This document shows, in pieces, positions 48,443 through 56,988 of a stretch of DNA of 64,000 bases (positions are counted from its first letter, which is position 1; each line of letters begins with the position of its first letter). The translations under genes were made by a program, and so were the position numbers. Below the pieces are notes generated by a model. It saw only the letters and a program-made list of their open reading frames with translations. It was not told the origin of the DNA and ran no database searches. The DNA comes from Myxococcus stipitatus DSM 14675 (lineage in GTDB: Bacteria > Myxococcota > Myxococcia > Myxococcales > Myxococcaceae): NCBI RefSeq assembly GCF_000331735.1, contig NC_020126.1:9923501-9987500 (forward strand), written 5' to 3'.

Positions 48443-49861
48443 ATGACGCGAGCCCTTCTTGCCTTGCTCCTGGCCACGAGCGCCTCCGCCGCGGCCCCTC
48501 GCACCCTTCGGGTGGACTACTTCCACACTGGCAACGCCACCGAGGAGCGCTTCAGCCTCGACCGGGTGGTGCTGGAGCCGCTGCCCTGGCCCGGGCACCC
48601 GGAGCGGACCCTCGACGACACCAACCTGGGCAAGTACCTCTTCGAGGTGCGCGACAGGGACACGAACCGGCTCCTCTACTCGCGAGGCTTCGCGTCCATC
48701 TACGGCGAGTGGGAGCTCACCGGCGAGGCGAAGCGCCAGAACGGCACGTTCCACGAGTCGCTGCGCTTCCCCCACCCGGAGCGCCCCGTCCAGGTGCTCC
48801 TCAAGAAGCGCGATGAGCAGAACGCGTTCCGCGAGGTGTGGTCGCTCGTGGTGGACCCCAAGGACATGCTCGTGGACACGTCCTCGCCTCCGGCGCCCGG
48901 GCCGCTGCTGAAGCTCTTGGAGAGCGGACCGCCGGAGCAGAAGGTGGACCTGCTCATCCTGGGCGACGGCTACACCGAGGCGGAGCGTCCCAAGTTCGAG
49001 AAGGACGCCCGGCGCATGGTGGACATCCTCTTCACCTTCTCCCCGTTCAAGGAGCGCAAGTCCGACTTCAACGTCTGGGGCCTGATGCCGGCCGCCGCGC
49101 AGTCGGGCATCTCCCGGCCGTCCACGGGGGTCCACCGGCGCTCGCCCGTGGGCACCACCTACGACGCGTTCCGCAGCGAGCGCTACATCCTCACCTTCGA
49201 CAACAAGGCCTTCCGCGAGCTGTCCGCCTTCGCGCCGTACGAGTTCGTGGAAATCCTGTCCAATGGAAACACGTACGGCGGCGGAGGCATCTTCGGGCTC
49301 TACGGCACGGTGGCCGCGGACAGCCTGTGGGCGCCCTATGTCTTCGTGCACGAGTTCGGGCACCACTTCGCGGGCCTGGCCGACGAGTACTACACGTCCG
49401 AGTCCGTCTACGTCCCCAGCGCGGACCGGCTGGAGCCGTGGGAGAAGAACGTCACCGCGCTCAAGGACCCGGAGTCCCTCAAGTGGAAGCACTTGATGAC
49501 GCCCGGCACGCCCCTGCCCACCCCGTGGGAGAAGGCGGCCTACGAGACCCACTCCAACGACGTGCAGAAGCGCCGCCGCCAGGTGCGCGCCCAGAAGAAG
49601 CCGGAGTCGGAGATGGACTCCGTCTTCATCGCCCAGCGCGACTGGGAGGAGAAGTTCCTGTCCTCCCAGAAGTACTCAGGAAAGGTGGGAGCCTTCGAGG
49701 GCGCCCACTACGAGGCCCACGGGTACTACCGACCCCAGCTGGACTGCGTGATGTTCACCCGGGACCGCGTGCCCTTCTGTGCGGTGTGTCAGAGCGCGAT
49801 TTCTCAAGTCATCAACTTGTATGCCGGGTCTAGACCCCAGACATTCAAGAAGACCCCGTGA
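48443..49861 (+). CDS. M64 family (IgA-peptidase-like) zinc metalloprotease, secreted
   Basis: The 472-residue protein has a signal peptide (cleavage near ASASA), an N-terminal beta-domain and the M64 catalytic domain. DLLILGDGYTEAE lies at about 169-181 and the zinc motif HEFGHHFAGLADEY begins at residue 303. TFDNKAFRE and a Cys pair near the end (CAVC) are typical. M64 peptidases include an IgA peptidase from Clostridium ramosum and many secreted bacterial proteases. In a predatory bacterium a role in prey degradation is plausible but not shown. It is followed by a palindrome at 49888. Confidence 0.9.
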   Translation: MTRALLALLLATSASAAAPRTLRVDYFHTGNATEERFSLDRVVLEPLPWPGHPERTLDDTNLGKYLFEVRDRDTNRLLYSRGFASIYGEWELTGEAKRQNGTFHESLRFPHPERPVQVLLKKRDEQNAFREVWSLVVDPKDMLVDTSSPPAPGPLLKLLESGPPEQKVDLLILGDGYTEAERPKFEKDARRMVDILFTFSPFKERKSDFNVWGLMPAAAQSGISRPSTGVHRRSPVGTTYDAFRSERYILTFDNKAFRELSAFAPYEFVEILSNGNTYGGGGIFGLYGTVAADSLWAPYVFVHEFGHHFAGLADEYYTSESVYVPSADRLEPWEKNVTALKDPESLKWKHLMTPGTPLPTPWEKAAYETHSNDVQKRRRQVRAQKKPESEMDSVFIAQRDWEEKFLSSQKYSGKVGAFEGAHYEAHGYYRPQLDCVMFTRDRVPFCAVCQSAISQVINLYAGSRPQTFKKTP

Positions 49862-49887
49862 GACACTCGTGTTTCGGAAGATGACCT

Positions 49888-49907
49888 CGTGACACACAGG
49901 TGTCACG
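49888..49907. other. Palindrome between the M64 protease and lamin-tail lipoprotein genes
   Basis: CGTGACAC-ACAG-GTGTCACG is a perfect 8-bp inverted repeat in the 126-bp gap. It could be the hairpin ending the protease transcript, or an operator for the gene starting at 49988. No T-run follows. Confidence 0.45.
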
Positions 49908-49987
49908 GGGGCCCCGTGTTGGACCCTCCCTGGGTTCAGGTGTAATGGGGGTGCGAAATTTCAATCGCATCCCTGGGAGGGGACTGA

Positions 49988-52921
49988 ATGCTGAAGCGGA
50001 ATCTGCTTCCAGCGCTCATGACGGCCGTGCTTGTCACGTTCGGCACGGGCTGTGGAGATGAGTGCGTCGACCAGTTTGACTGTCGCACCGAGAATGGGGA
50101 GCCGGACGCCAACAAGGAGTGGGTCTGCAGCTCGGGAACGTGCGAGCAGCGTCCCATCAGCCAGCCCCCCGTGCCGGACTCCGGCACGGACGCGGGCACG
50201 GATGCCGGGACGGACGCGGGCACCGACGCCGGCACGGATGCGGGCACCGACGCGGGAACGGATGCGGGTACCGACGCGGGCGTGGTGACGTGTTCTCCGA
50301 CGTGCCCCACGGGCGAGCTGTGTGACGTCAGCTCCGGCCGCGTGGGCGTGTGCCGCACCTGCCTCGACTCCGTCGTGGGCGCTGGCCAGGACGAGGGCTG
50401 CGCCGCCGCGACGCCGATGTGCGACATCAGCGCGGGCGGCGGCAAGGGCCTGTGCAAGGCGTGCACGGACACCGCCACGGGCAGCGGCCAGGACACGGGC
50501 TGCTCCGAGCAGTCGCCTGTCTGCGACACCTCCGCGAACAACGGCGCGGGCGCGTGCAAGGCCTGCGCGGACACCGCCACGGGCAGCGGCCAGGACACGG
50601 GCTGCTCGGCCGCGGCGCCTGTCTGTGACACCTCCGCCGGTAACGGCCAGGGTGTCTGCAAGACGTGCTTCGACACCGCCTCCGGCAATGGCCAGGACAC
50701 GGGCTGCTCGGCCGCGGCGCCCCTGTGCGACGCCACCGCGAACAACGGCGCGGGCGCGTGCAAGGCCTGCATGGTGACCCAGACGAGCCCCGACCTGGGC
50801 TGCTCGTCGCCCACCAACATCTGCGACCCCGCCGCGAACAATGGCGTGGGCGCGTGCAAGGTGTGCAACGGGACGCAGGGCTGCGCGCCGTCCCAGACGT
50901 GCAGCGCCGACGGCAACTCCTGCGAGGGCTGCACCGACAACGCCTCCTGCTCCACCACGCCCGAGACGCCGGTCTGCCGCCTGGACCCCGCTCCGGCGGC
51001 GTGCGTCGAGTGCACCACCGACGACACCACCCACTGCGAGGCGAACCAGCCTGCGTGCAACAACAACTTCTGCGGCTGCACGACCGACGCGCAGTGCGCG
51101 GCCGTGAATGGCAGCGACCGCGACTTCTGCGACACGCAGGCGGACAACAACCGCGGCCAGTGCGCGGTGTGCGTGACGGATGCCCAGTGCGCGAGCACCA
51201 ACGCGAACACGCCGTTCTGCAACAACAAGACGGAGTGCGTGGCGTGCTTCACGAACAGCCACTGCGGCCTCTCCCAGGTGTGCAACACGACGACGCACGC
51301 GTGTGAGGCGGGCAACGGCCCCACGCCCGCGCAGACCTCCGCGCAGATCCAGGCCATGCTGGACGCCGCGGTGGGCGCCATCGACCTCCCGGTGACGGGC
51401 GCGTTCGTCACGGCCGTCAAGCCGGCCTTCCCGAACCAGGCGGCCACGGAGGCCGTTGGCTTCTTCATCCAGGCGGAGCCCAACGGTCCGGCGGTGTTCG
51501 TCAAGGACGCGACGCTCGCGGGCCAGGTCGCCGTGGGCGACAGGGTCAGCCTGACGGCCGCGGCCAAGGAGCAGCCGGCCTCTGGCAGCAACAAGATGGT
51601 CTCCTCCATCAGCGGCTTCACGCTCCTGAGCCAGGGCCACCCCGTGCGCAACCTGGCGACGGCCACCCCCGCGGGCCTCGCGGTGGACCACAGCGCGTCC
51701 ACCGACCTGGTGTCCGCGCTGAACAGCTACGAGAACGAGCTCATCACCCTCAAGGGCGGCACCATCCTGAACAACGGAACGGGCCAGGGCGCTGGCTTCA
51801 CGGGCTTCCAGGTGAAGACCACCGGCGTGCCGGCGGCCACCCCCACCTTCCTGCTCCGGATGCCCATCTCCCTGAACCAGGTGCTGGAGGTCGGGACGAA
51901 CTGCACGTTCGAGTTCACCGGCGCGATGTGGCGCTTCAACGCCAACGCCCAGCCGTCCGTGTTCTCCGCCTCCGACCTGGTGCTGGGTTGCGCGGCGCCC
52001 AAGCTCACCCGCGTGGACACCGGCTCGCTCACCTCGGTGGTGCTGACGTTCAGCCGCAACATCAACGCGGCGAGCATCACGAACCTCGCGAGCCAGTTCA
52101 CCTTCACGGGCGGACTGACGGCCTCCGAGTTCCAGGTGTCGGGCAAGCAGGTCACCCTGACCACGTCCACCCAGACGGCCGGCACCGCGTACAGCCTCAC
52201 CGTCGCCAACTCGGTGAAGGACATGGCGGGCGGCTCTGTCATCGCCCCCGACAACACGCAGACGTTCCAGGGCCACCGTCCCCCCGCCGTCCTGCGCATC
52301 AACGAGGTTCAGCCCAACCTCGGCACCAGCCGGGACCTGGTCGAGTTCCTGGTCGTGAGCGCGGGCTCCACGAAGGGGCTCCTGTTCCAGCAGGACATCG
52401 TCTCCCCCCCCACCACGCTCGCCGAGCTTCCCGACGTCGAGGTGGCGGTGGGTGACATCATCGTCCTCCACCTGAACCCGGCCGACGCGAACTACCAGAG
52501 CGAGACGACCGCGAAGGACCAGTTCCCCAAGGCCACCGTCGCCGTCAACTACGACGCGGCCTGGGACTTCAAGGGTGGCACCACGGGCATCGCCTACTCC
52601 AGCCGGGTCCTCGTGGTGCGAGAGCCGCTGGGCCGGATTCAGGACGCGGTGCCGTTCGCTCACGCGACCAACGCTCCTCCGGGCGACTACTACACCAACC
52701 TCCAGAACGCCCAGGCCAACGGCTTCTGGCTGCCCACGAGCTGCGGTGGCGCGCCCTGCACGGCGACTTCGACTCCGAAGGCCGTCGAGGTCTCCGCCGA
52801 TTGGACCAACGTCTCCACGACGCCGGAAGGCACAAGCGTCCGCCGCATCAGCGCGACGGACACGGACATGCGCGCGGACTGGGCTGTCGGGGCGCAGAGC
52901 TGGGGTCTTCCCAACCCGTAG
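49988..52921 (+). CDS. Cys-rich-repeat lipoprotein with lamin-tail domain
   Basis: The 977-residue protein has a lipobox (VTFGTGC) and a rod of eight GTDA units (about 66-97). Five 34-residue Cys-rich repeats follow (about 122-289; CKACADTATGSGQDTGC pattern), then further Cys-rich modules. A nucleic-acid-binding-fold-like region lies at about 450-670, an SbsA-type Ig-like domain at about 680-760 (TRVDTGSLTSVVLTFSRNIN) and a lamin-tail domain at about 765-900 (LRINEVQPNLG). Lamin-tail domains occur in secreted nuclease-associated proteins, and the next gene encodes a nuclease. GGGAGGGGA precedes the ATG and a strong terminator follows. Confidence 0.82.
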   Translation: MLKRNLLPALMTAVLVTFGTGCGDECVDQFDCRTENGEPDANKEWVCSSGTCEQRPISQPPVPDSGTDAGTDAGTDAGTDAGTDAGTDAGTDAGTDAGVVTCSPTCPTGELCDVSSGRVGVCRTCLDSVVGAGQDEGCAAATPMCDISAGGGKGLCKACTDTATGSGQDTGCSEQSPVCDTSANNGAGACKACADTATGSGQDTGCSAAAPVCDTSAGNGQGVCKTCFDTASGNGQDTGCSAAAPLCDATANNGAGACKACMVTQTSPDLGCSSPTNICDPAANNGVGACKVCNGTQGCAPSQTCSADGNSCEGCTDNASCSTTPETPVCRLDPAPAACVECTTDDTTHCEANQPACNNNFCGCTTDAQCAAVNGSDRDFCDTQADNNRGQCAVCVTDAQCASTNANTPFCNNKTECVACFTNSHCGLSQVCNTTTHACEAGNGPTPAQTSAQIQAMLDAAVGAIDLPVTGAFVTAVKPAFPNQAATEAVGFFIQAEPNGPAVFVKDATLAGQVAVGDRVSLTAAAKEQPASGSNKMVSSISGFTLLSQGHPVRNLATATPAGLAVDHSASTDLVSALNSYENELITLKGGTILNNGTGQGAGFTGFQVKTTGVPAATPTFLLRMPISLNQVLEVGTNCTFEFTGAMWRFNANAQPSVFSASDLVLGCAAPKLTRVDTGSLTSVVLTFSRNINAASITNLASQFTFTGGLTASEFQVSGKQVTLTTSTQTAGTAYSLTVANSVKDMAGGSVIAPDNTQTFQGHRPPAVLRINEVQPNLGTSRDLVEFLVVSAGSTKGLLFQQDIVSPPTTLAELPDVEVAVGDIIVLHLNPADANYQSETTAKDQFPKATVAVNYDAAWDFKGGTTGIAYSSRVLVVREPLGRIQDAVPFAHATNAPPGDYYTNLQNAQANGFWLPTSCGGAPCTATSTPKAVEVSADWTNVSTTPEGTSVRRISATDTDMRADWAVGAQSWGLPNP
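50183..50278 (+). repeat. Eight 12-bp tandem units coding (Gly-Thr-Asp-Ala)8
   Basis: Eight in-frame copies of a 12-bp unit with synonymous variation (GGC ACG GAC GCG and close forms) encode a repetitive hydrophilic linker between the lipidated N-terminus and the Cys-rich repeats. Copy number may vary between strains by slippage. Confidence 0.92.
50351..50854 (+). repeat. 102-bp tandem repeats coding 34-residue Cys-rich units
   Basis: Units start at 50351, 50453, 50555, 50657 and 50759, each 102 bp apart; the last is 96 bp. Copies two and three onward share long identical DNA stretches, e.g. GGCCAGGACACGGGCTGCTC. This suggests recent unequal recombination inside the gene. Confidence 0.88.
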
Positions 52922-52948
52922 CCTGACATCGCCTCACTGAAACATCCG

Positions 52949-52981
52949 GGCCGCGGTCCCTTCGGGGGCCGCGGCCTTTTT
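52949..52981 (+). terminator. Strong intrinsic terminator after the lamin-tail lipoprotein
   Basis: GGCCGCGG pairs with CCGCGGCC, extended by an inner CCC/GGG around a TTCG-type loop, and is followed directly by TTTTT (52977-52981). It starts 28 bp after the stop codon. Confidence 0.92.
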
Positions 52982-53064
52982 CATGGCGCCGTGATGAATC
53001 ACACGCTTGAGCTGACACCGCCCGCGATGACTACAGTGTCTGTCTTCTCCAGCCTGGAGTCTCC

Positions 53065-56000
53065 ATGCGGTTCCGGCGCGCCCTGACGCTCTTGCTCGTT
53101 CTCTGTCTCTCCGCGTGTTCCGGTACCCAGCCCCCCTCACTCCCCGACTCGGGCACTCCGCCCGCCGACGGTGGAGACACGCCTCTCGCCGTCACCCCCT
53201 CCGTCCTCGCGGATGCGTATCTCGGTGACACCTACGCCGCCCACCTGGAGGCGACTGGAGGCACGCCTCCTTATGCCTGGAGCCTCGCCAGCGGCGCGCT
53301 GCCCCCCGGCCTCCAGCTCAGCGCTCAGGGACTCCTCTCCGGCGCGCCCACTGTCACGGGCTCCTTCACGCTCTCCCTTCGCGTCCGGGATGCCTCAGGC
53401 GGCGAGGCCACTCAGTCACTCGCCCTCTCCAGCTTCACGGCGCCCACACTGTCCACCGCGACCCCTTCGCTTGGTGTCGTGGGGGCCGCGTACTCCTTCG
53501 CCTTCTCGCTCTCGGGGGGACGCGCGCCGCTGACCCTGCGCGTGGCCTCCGGTGCGTTGCCTTCGGGACTCCGGCTCGAAGCCACCTCCCTCGCGGGCAC
53601 CCCCACCGCTCACGGCACCTCGTCCTTCACTCTCGAGGCACGGGACGCCAACGGCCGCACCGTCTCCGCGCCCTTCCAACTCACGGTCCGCGAGGGACTC
53701 ACCATCACCACCGCCACCCTCCCGGATGCCTATACCGACAGGGCCTACGGACAGGCCCTCTCCGCCGCCGGAGGACAGGCGCCACACACGTGGTCCCTCG
53801 TCAGCGGCGCCCTGCCTCCAGGACTCTCCCTTCTAGGCACGGGGGTCCTCGATGGCACCCCGGCCTCTGCGGGCACCACGTCGTTCACTGTTCGCGTCGC
53901 GGACGCGCTGGGTGCGTCGGACACGCGCGAAGTCACCCTCGTCACCTTCCTGCCGCCTTCGCTCGGCGCACTCGCGCCCCTGAGCGCCTATGTCCGAGAC
54001 AACGTCACGCGGCCGCTCAATGTCTCGCATGGCGGCAAGGGGCCCTTCGTCTTCTCGGCCTCGGGCGTGCTTCCTCCGGGACTCACGCTGGCCTCCGCGG
54101 GACTGCTTCATGGTCAACCCACGCAAGCAGGCGTCTTCACCTTCGACGTCATCGCGCTCGACGCCAACGAGCGCGTCGCATCCAGCCCCCTCACCGTCAC
54201 CATCACCGCCCTCCCCGCCATCACCACGCTCTCCCTCCCGGATGGAACGCGGGGCTCCGTCTACAGCCACGACCTCGCCGTGACGGGAGGCGCGGGCACT
54301 CGCACGTGGGCCATTGCCTCGGGAGCGCTGCCGGTGGGGCTCTCGCTCTCCGCGCAGGGCACGCTGAGCGGCACACCGACGTCCACCGGGCTGACGTCCT
54401 TCAGCGTGCGCATCTCGGATGGGAATGGACGCACCGACAGCCGAGCCCTCTCGCTGGAGGTCTCCGCTCCGCTCACCGTCACCAACGTCCCCGAGGACGG
54501 TTACGCCACCACCCCGTACTCCTCCACGTTGACCGCATCGGGAGGCCGCCTGCCTCTCGCCTGGTCCATCGCCTCGGGCACGTTGCCTTCGGGCCTCGCC
54601 CTCGCGTCGGACACGGGCGTCATCTCGGGAACCCTCGGCGGGCAGACCTCCACCTCCGCGCTCACCCTTCGCGTCACCGACAGCCGGGGGCGCATCCACC
54701 TCCGTGACGTCTCGCTCCAGGTGTATGCCCTGCCCGTCGTCACGGGCCCCAGCACTTCGCTCGAGGCCTATGTCGGCATCGCCGTGAGCGAGTCCTACGG
54801 TGTCACGGGTGGAAAGGCGCCGTATGTCTTCGCCACCACCAGCGCGCTCCCGTCGGGGCTCGTGCTCTCCACCGAGGGGCGCCTCTCTGGCAGCCCCACC
54901 GCGCCCGGCACGTCCTCCACCCAGGTTCGTGTCACCGACGCCAACGGCCGCACCGCCTTCCGGACGCTCGCGTTCACCATCTACGAGAGCCCCTCCGTCA
55001 CCACCACCGTGCTCCCCGAGGCACAGCGCGGCGAGCCCTACTCGACGACACTGGCCCTCTCCGGTGGCAAGGCGCCCTTCGCCTGGAGCCTCACGCGAGG
55101 CGCACTCCCCTCGGGACTTCTCCTCTCGTCGGAGGGTGTCATCTCCGGCACGCCCACCACGGTGGGCACCACGTCGTTCGACGTCGCCGTCGAGGATGCC
55201 TCTGGCACCACGGCTACGCGCACGCTGGAGCTCACCATCAAGGAGCCAGCGGCGCTGTTCACCGTGGGCCACTGGAACATCGAGTGGTTCGGCGCGGACG
55301 CCAACGGCCCACCGGATGGGCCGCAGCTGGCGCACGCTCGCGACATCCTGAATGCCTCGGGCGCGAATGTGTGGGGGCTGGTCGAGATGGTCGACAACGC
55401 GGAGTTCGACACGCTCAAGTCCCAACTCGGCGCGTATCAGGGCTTCCTCGCCAATGACTCGGCCTACGTCTCCAACGCGGGCACCTGGTACAGCAGCAAC
55501 GAGCAGAAGCCCGGCATCCTCTACGACAGCTCGCTCACGCTCGAGGGTGCGTCACTCATCCTCACCGAGCACGCGGGCCTCTTCGCGGGCCGCCCGCCCC
55601 TGCGCGTCGACTTCACCACCACCATCCATGGCGCGGCGACGCCGCTCGTCGTCATCGTCCTGCACATGAAGGCCTTCGATGACGAGACGTCCTACAACCG
55701 GCGGAGGGACGCGAGCCTGGAGCTCAAGAAGTACCTGGACACGATGCCGGACACGCATGTGTTTGTGATTGGCGATTGGAACGACGACGTCGACCGCTCC
55801 ATCAGCCGCGTCGGCGGCGTGTACCGCCCCACGCCGTATGAGAACTTCCTTTCCGACTCCCTGCACTACACCTTCATCACCCGGGCCTTGTCGGAGCGCG
55901 GAGAGCCCACCACCACCGGCTATCCCGACGCCATCGACCACACCCTCGCCAGTGATGAGCTGGCCGCGGACTACGTCAGCGACTCCGTCCGCACCCTGCG

Positions 56001-56094
56001 CCCGGATGTCGAGCTGCCCGACTACGCCGACGCCGTCAGCGACCACTATCCCGTCATCAGCCGCTACGACTTCGGGGGGAGTGCGGCGCACTGA
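53065..56094 (+). CDS. Lipoprotein with eight Ig-like repeats and a C-terminal endonuclease/exonuclease/phosphatase domain
   Basis: The 1009-residue protein has a lipobox (LCLSAC) and eight consecutive He_PIG-type Ig repeats of about 83 residues (about 40-730), with GGTPPYAWSLASGALPPGL-like cores. A C-terminal EEP nuclease-type domain (about 731-1009) follows. Catalytic motifs are HWNIEWFG, VIGDWNDDVDRS and the terminal SDHYPVI, with an Asp-His pair. EEP domains cleave DNA, RNA or phosphoesters; on the surface of a predator an extracellular DNase is the natural guess. The repeats form a stalk that holds the domain away from the outer membrane. Confidence 0.88.
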   Translation: MRFRRALTLLLVLCLSACSGTQPPSLPDSGTPPADGGDTPLAVTPSVLADAYLGDTYAAHLEATGGTPPYAWSLASGALPPGLQLSAQGLLSGAPTVTGSFTLSLRVRDASGGEATQSLALSSFTAPTLSTATPSLGVVGAAYSFAFSLSGGRAPLTLRVASGALPSGLRLEATSLAGTPTAHGTSSFTLEARDANGRTVSAPFQLTVREGLTITTATLPDAYTDRAYGQALSAAGGQAPHTWSLVSGALPPGLSLLGTGVLDGTPASAGTTSFTVRVADALGASDTREVTLVTFLPPSLGALAPLSAYVRDNVTRPLNVSHGGKGPFVFSASGVLPPGLTLASAGLLHGQPTQAGVFTFDVIALDANERVASSPLTVTITALPAITTLSLPDGTRGSVYSHDLAVTGGAGTRTWAIASGALPVGLSLSAQGTLSGTPTSTGLTSFSVRISDGNGRTDSRALSLEVSAPLTVTNVPEDGYATTPYSSTLTASGGRLPLAWSIASGTLPSGLALASDTGVISGTLGGQTSTSALTLRVTDSRGRIHLRDVSLQVYALPVVTGPSTSLEAYVGIAVSESYGVTGGKAPYVFATTSALPSGLVLSTEGRLSGSPTAPGTSSTQVRVTDANGRTAFRTLAFTIYESPSVTTTVLPEAQRGEPYSTTLALSGGKAPFAWSLTRGALPSGLLLSSEGVISGTPTTVGTTSFDVAVEDASGTTATRTLELTIKEPAALFTVGHWNIEWFGADANGPPDGPQLAHARDILNASGANVWGLVEMVDNAEFDTLKSQLGAYQGFLANDSAYVSNAGTWYSSNEQKPGILYDSSLTLEGASLILTEHAGLFAGRPPLRVDFTTTIHGAATPLVVIVLHMKAFDDETSYNRRRDASLELKKYLDTMPDTHVFVIGDWNDDVDRSISRVGGVYRPTPYENFLSDSLHYTFITRALSERGEPTTTGYPDAIDHTLASDELAADYVSDSVRTLRPDVELPDYADAVSDHYPVISRYDFGGSAAH

Positions 56095-56098
56095 CTCG

Positions 56099-56626
56099 TC
56101 ACGGAGACACCTCCGCCCCGCCCCTCTCGTTCGAGGGAGGGGGCGGCTCGGAGGTGGCCCGCACCACCACCTCGCGCGCCACCCAGCCTCCGGGGCCGTC
56201 GTCGTAGGTGGCCTCGACGGAGTCACCTTCGCGCATGGAAGCCAGGCCCACGGGCTTGCCGTTCAACCGCAGCTCCGTGTCCGGCACCACGCCCACGTCC
56301 TGCTCCTTCCCCTGGGTGTCGCGGATGAGCAGCTCGTTGTCCCCCACCCAGGCCACGTAACCCTTCACGCTGCCGGAGGGGGCGGGCCGCCCCTGTTCGG
56401 TCCTGCCGATGCCCTGCTCATCCGGCCCCTTCAGCGCCTGTGGGTCGGGCGGCTTCTCGCGGGATGCCACCAGGTCTCGCCACAACGCGGAGCGCTTCTC
56501 CCGAACACCCGCCGAGGGACCAATCCCTCCACCTCCCGACTCCTCCCCCCCGCCACACCCCGCCGCCAGCACGCCCCCCGCGAGCAGCAACGCCCACCAC
56601 CTCCGCTGGTGTGAACGGTCGTCCAT
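56099..56626 (-). CDS. Small lipoprotein, possible soluble beta-barrel domain
   Basis: The 175-residue protein has a lipobox (GGVLAAGC) and a Gly-rich linker. A disordered-looking middle follows, then a C-terminal beta-rich module of about 75 residues (SVKGYVAWVGDNELLIRD, VVPDTELRLNGKPVGLASM, WVAREVVVRA). That module resembles small DUF5666- or OB-like modules. Function unknown. It converges on the nuclease lipoprotein with 4 bp between stop codons. AGGACC lies upstream of the ATG at 56626. Confidence 0.7.
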   Translation of the reverse strand: MDDRSHQRRWWALLLAGGVLAAGCGGGEESGGGGIGPSAGVREKRSALWRDLVASREKPPDPQALKGPDEQGIGRTEQGRPAPSGSVKGYVAWVGDNELLIRDTQGKEQDVGVVPDTELRLNGKPVGLASMREGDSVEATYDDGPGGWVAREVVVRATSEPPPPSNERGGAEVSP

Positions 56627-56988
56627 GGTCCTGGTCCTCTCGCATGACGCGGGCTCGGGCCTGGCCCGCAGCCGCGTCCTCGGCGTCAACATGCGAACGG
56701 TTCAGGCAACCGAGAACCCGGAGGGCCCAGGCCCCCAGCCTCGAAGCCCCGTGGACAGACACTCGGGCTCCCGGCTCCTCACTCTCCTCGAGCCACGCCC
56801 GCGCAAGCACATGGCTCGCCTGCGCGATGGCACCGTCAGAGCAGGGCGCCCGCGCGAGCGCACAGCCCACCCGCCGCACGGCTCCGAGCTCTCACGTCAT
56901 CGAGCACCCCGCTCGGGGCGCCCTCTCGAGCAAAGGGCCCGCTCGCCGCGTTGGACGAGCGGGCCCTGCTGTGACGATTCACTTCACC
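56627..56988. other. 362-bp intergenic region
   Basis: No frame in this stretch has protein character, and no tRNA or repeat is visible. It holds the upstream region of the minus-strand lipoprotein gene at 56626 and, near its right end, the hairpin at 56934-56967 that follows the large minus-strand gene. No promoter motif is convincing. Confidence 0.6.
56934..56967 (-). terminator. Hairpin terminator of the large MYXO-CTERM-type gene
   Basis: A perfect 12-bp stem (AGGGCCCGCTCG / CGAGCGGGCCCT) with a 10-nt loop begins 22 bp after the stop codon at 56989 on the minus strand. It is followed by TTTG, a short T-tract. Confidence 0.75.

Noticed and set aside
50183..50854. CRISPR-like array
   Set aside because: The repeats are in-frame, directly adjacent and translated; there are no spacers and no cas genes.
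49961..52663. 900-codon minus-strand frame opposite the lamin-tail lipoprotein
   Set aside because: Repetitive Arg/Val/Ala-rich antisense shadow of the Cys-rich and linker repeats; no start signals or family features.
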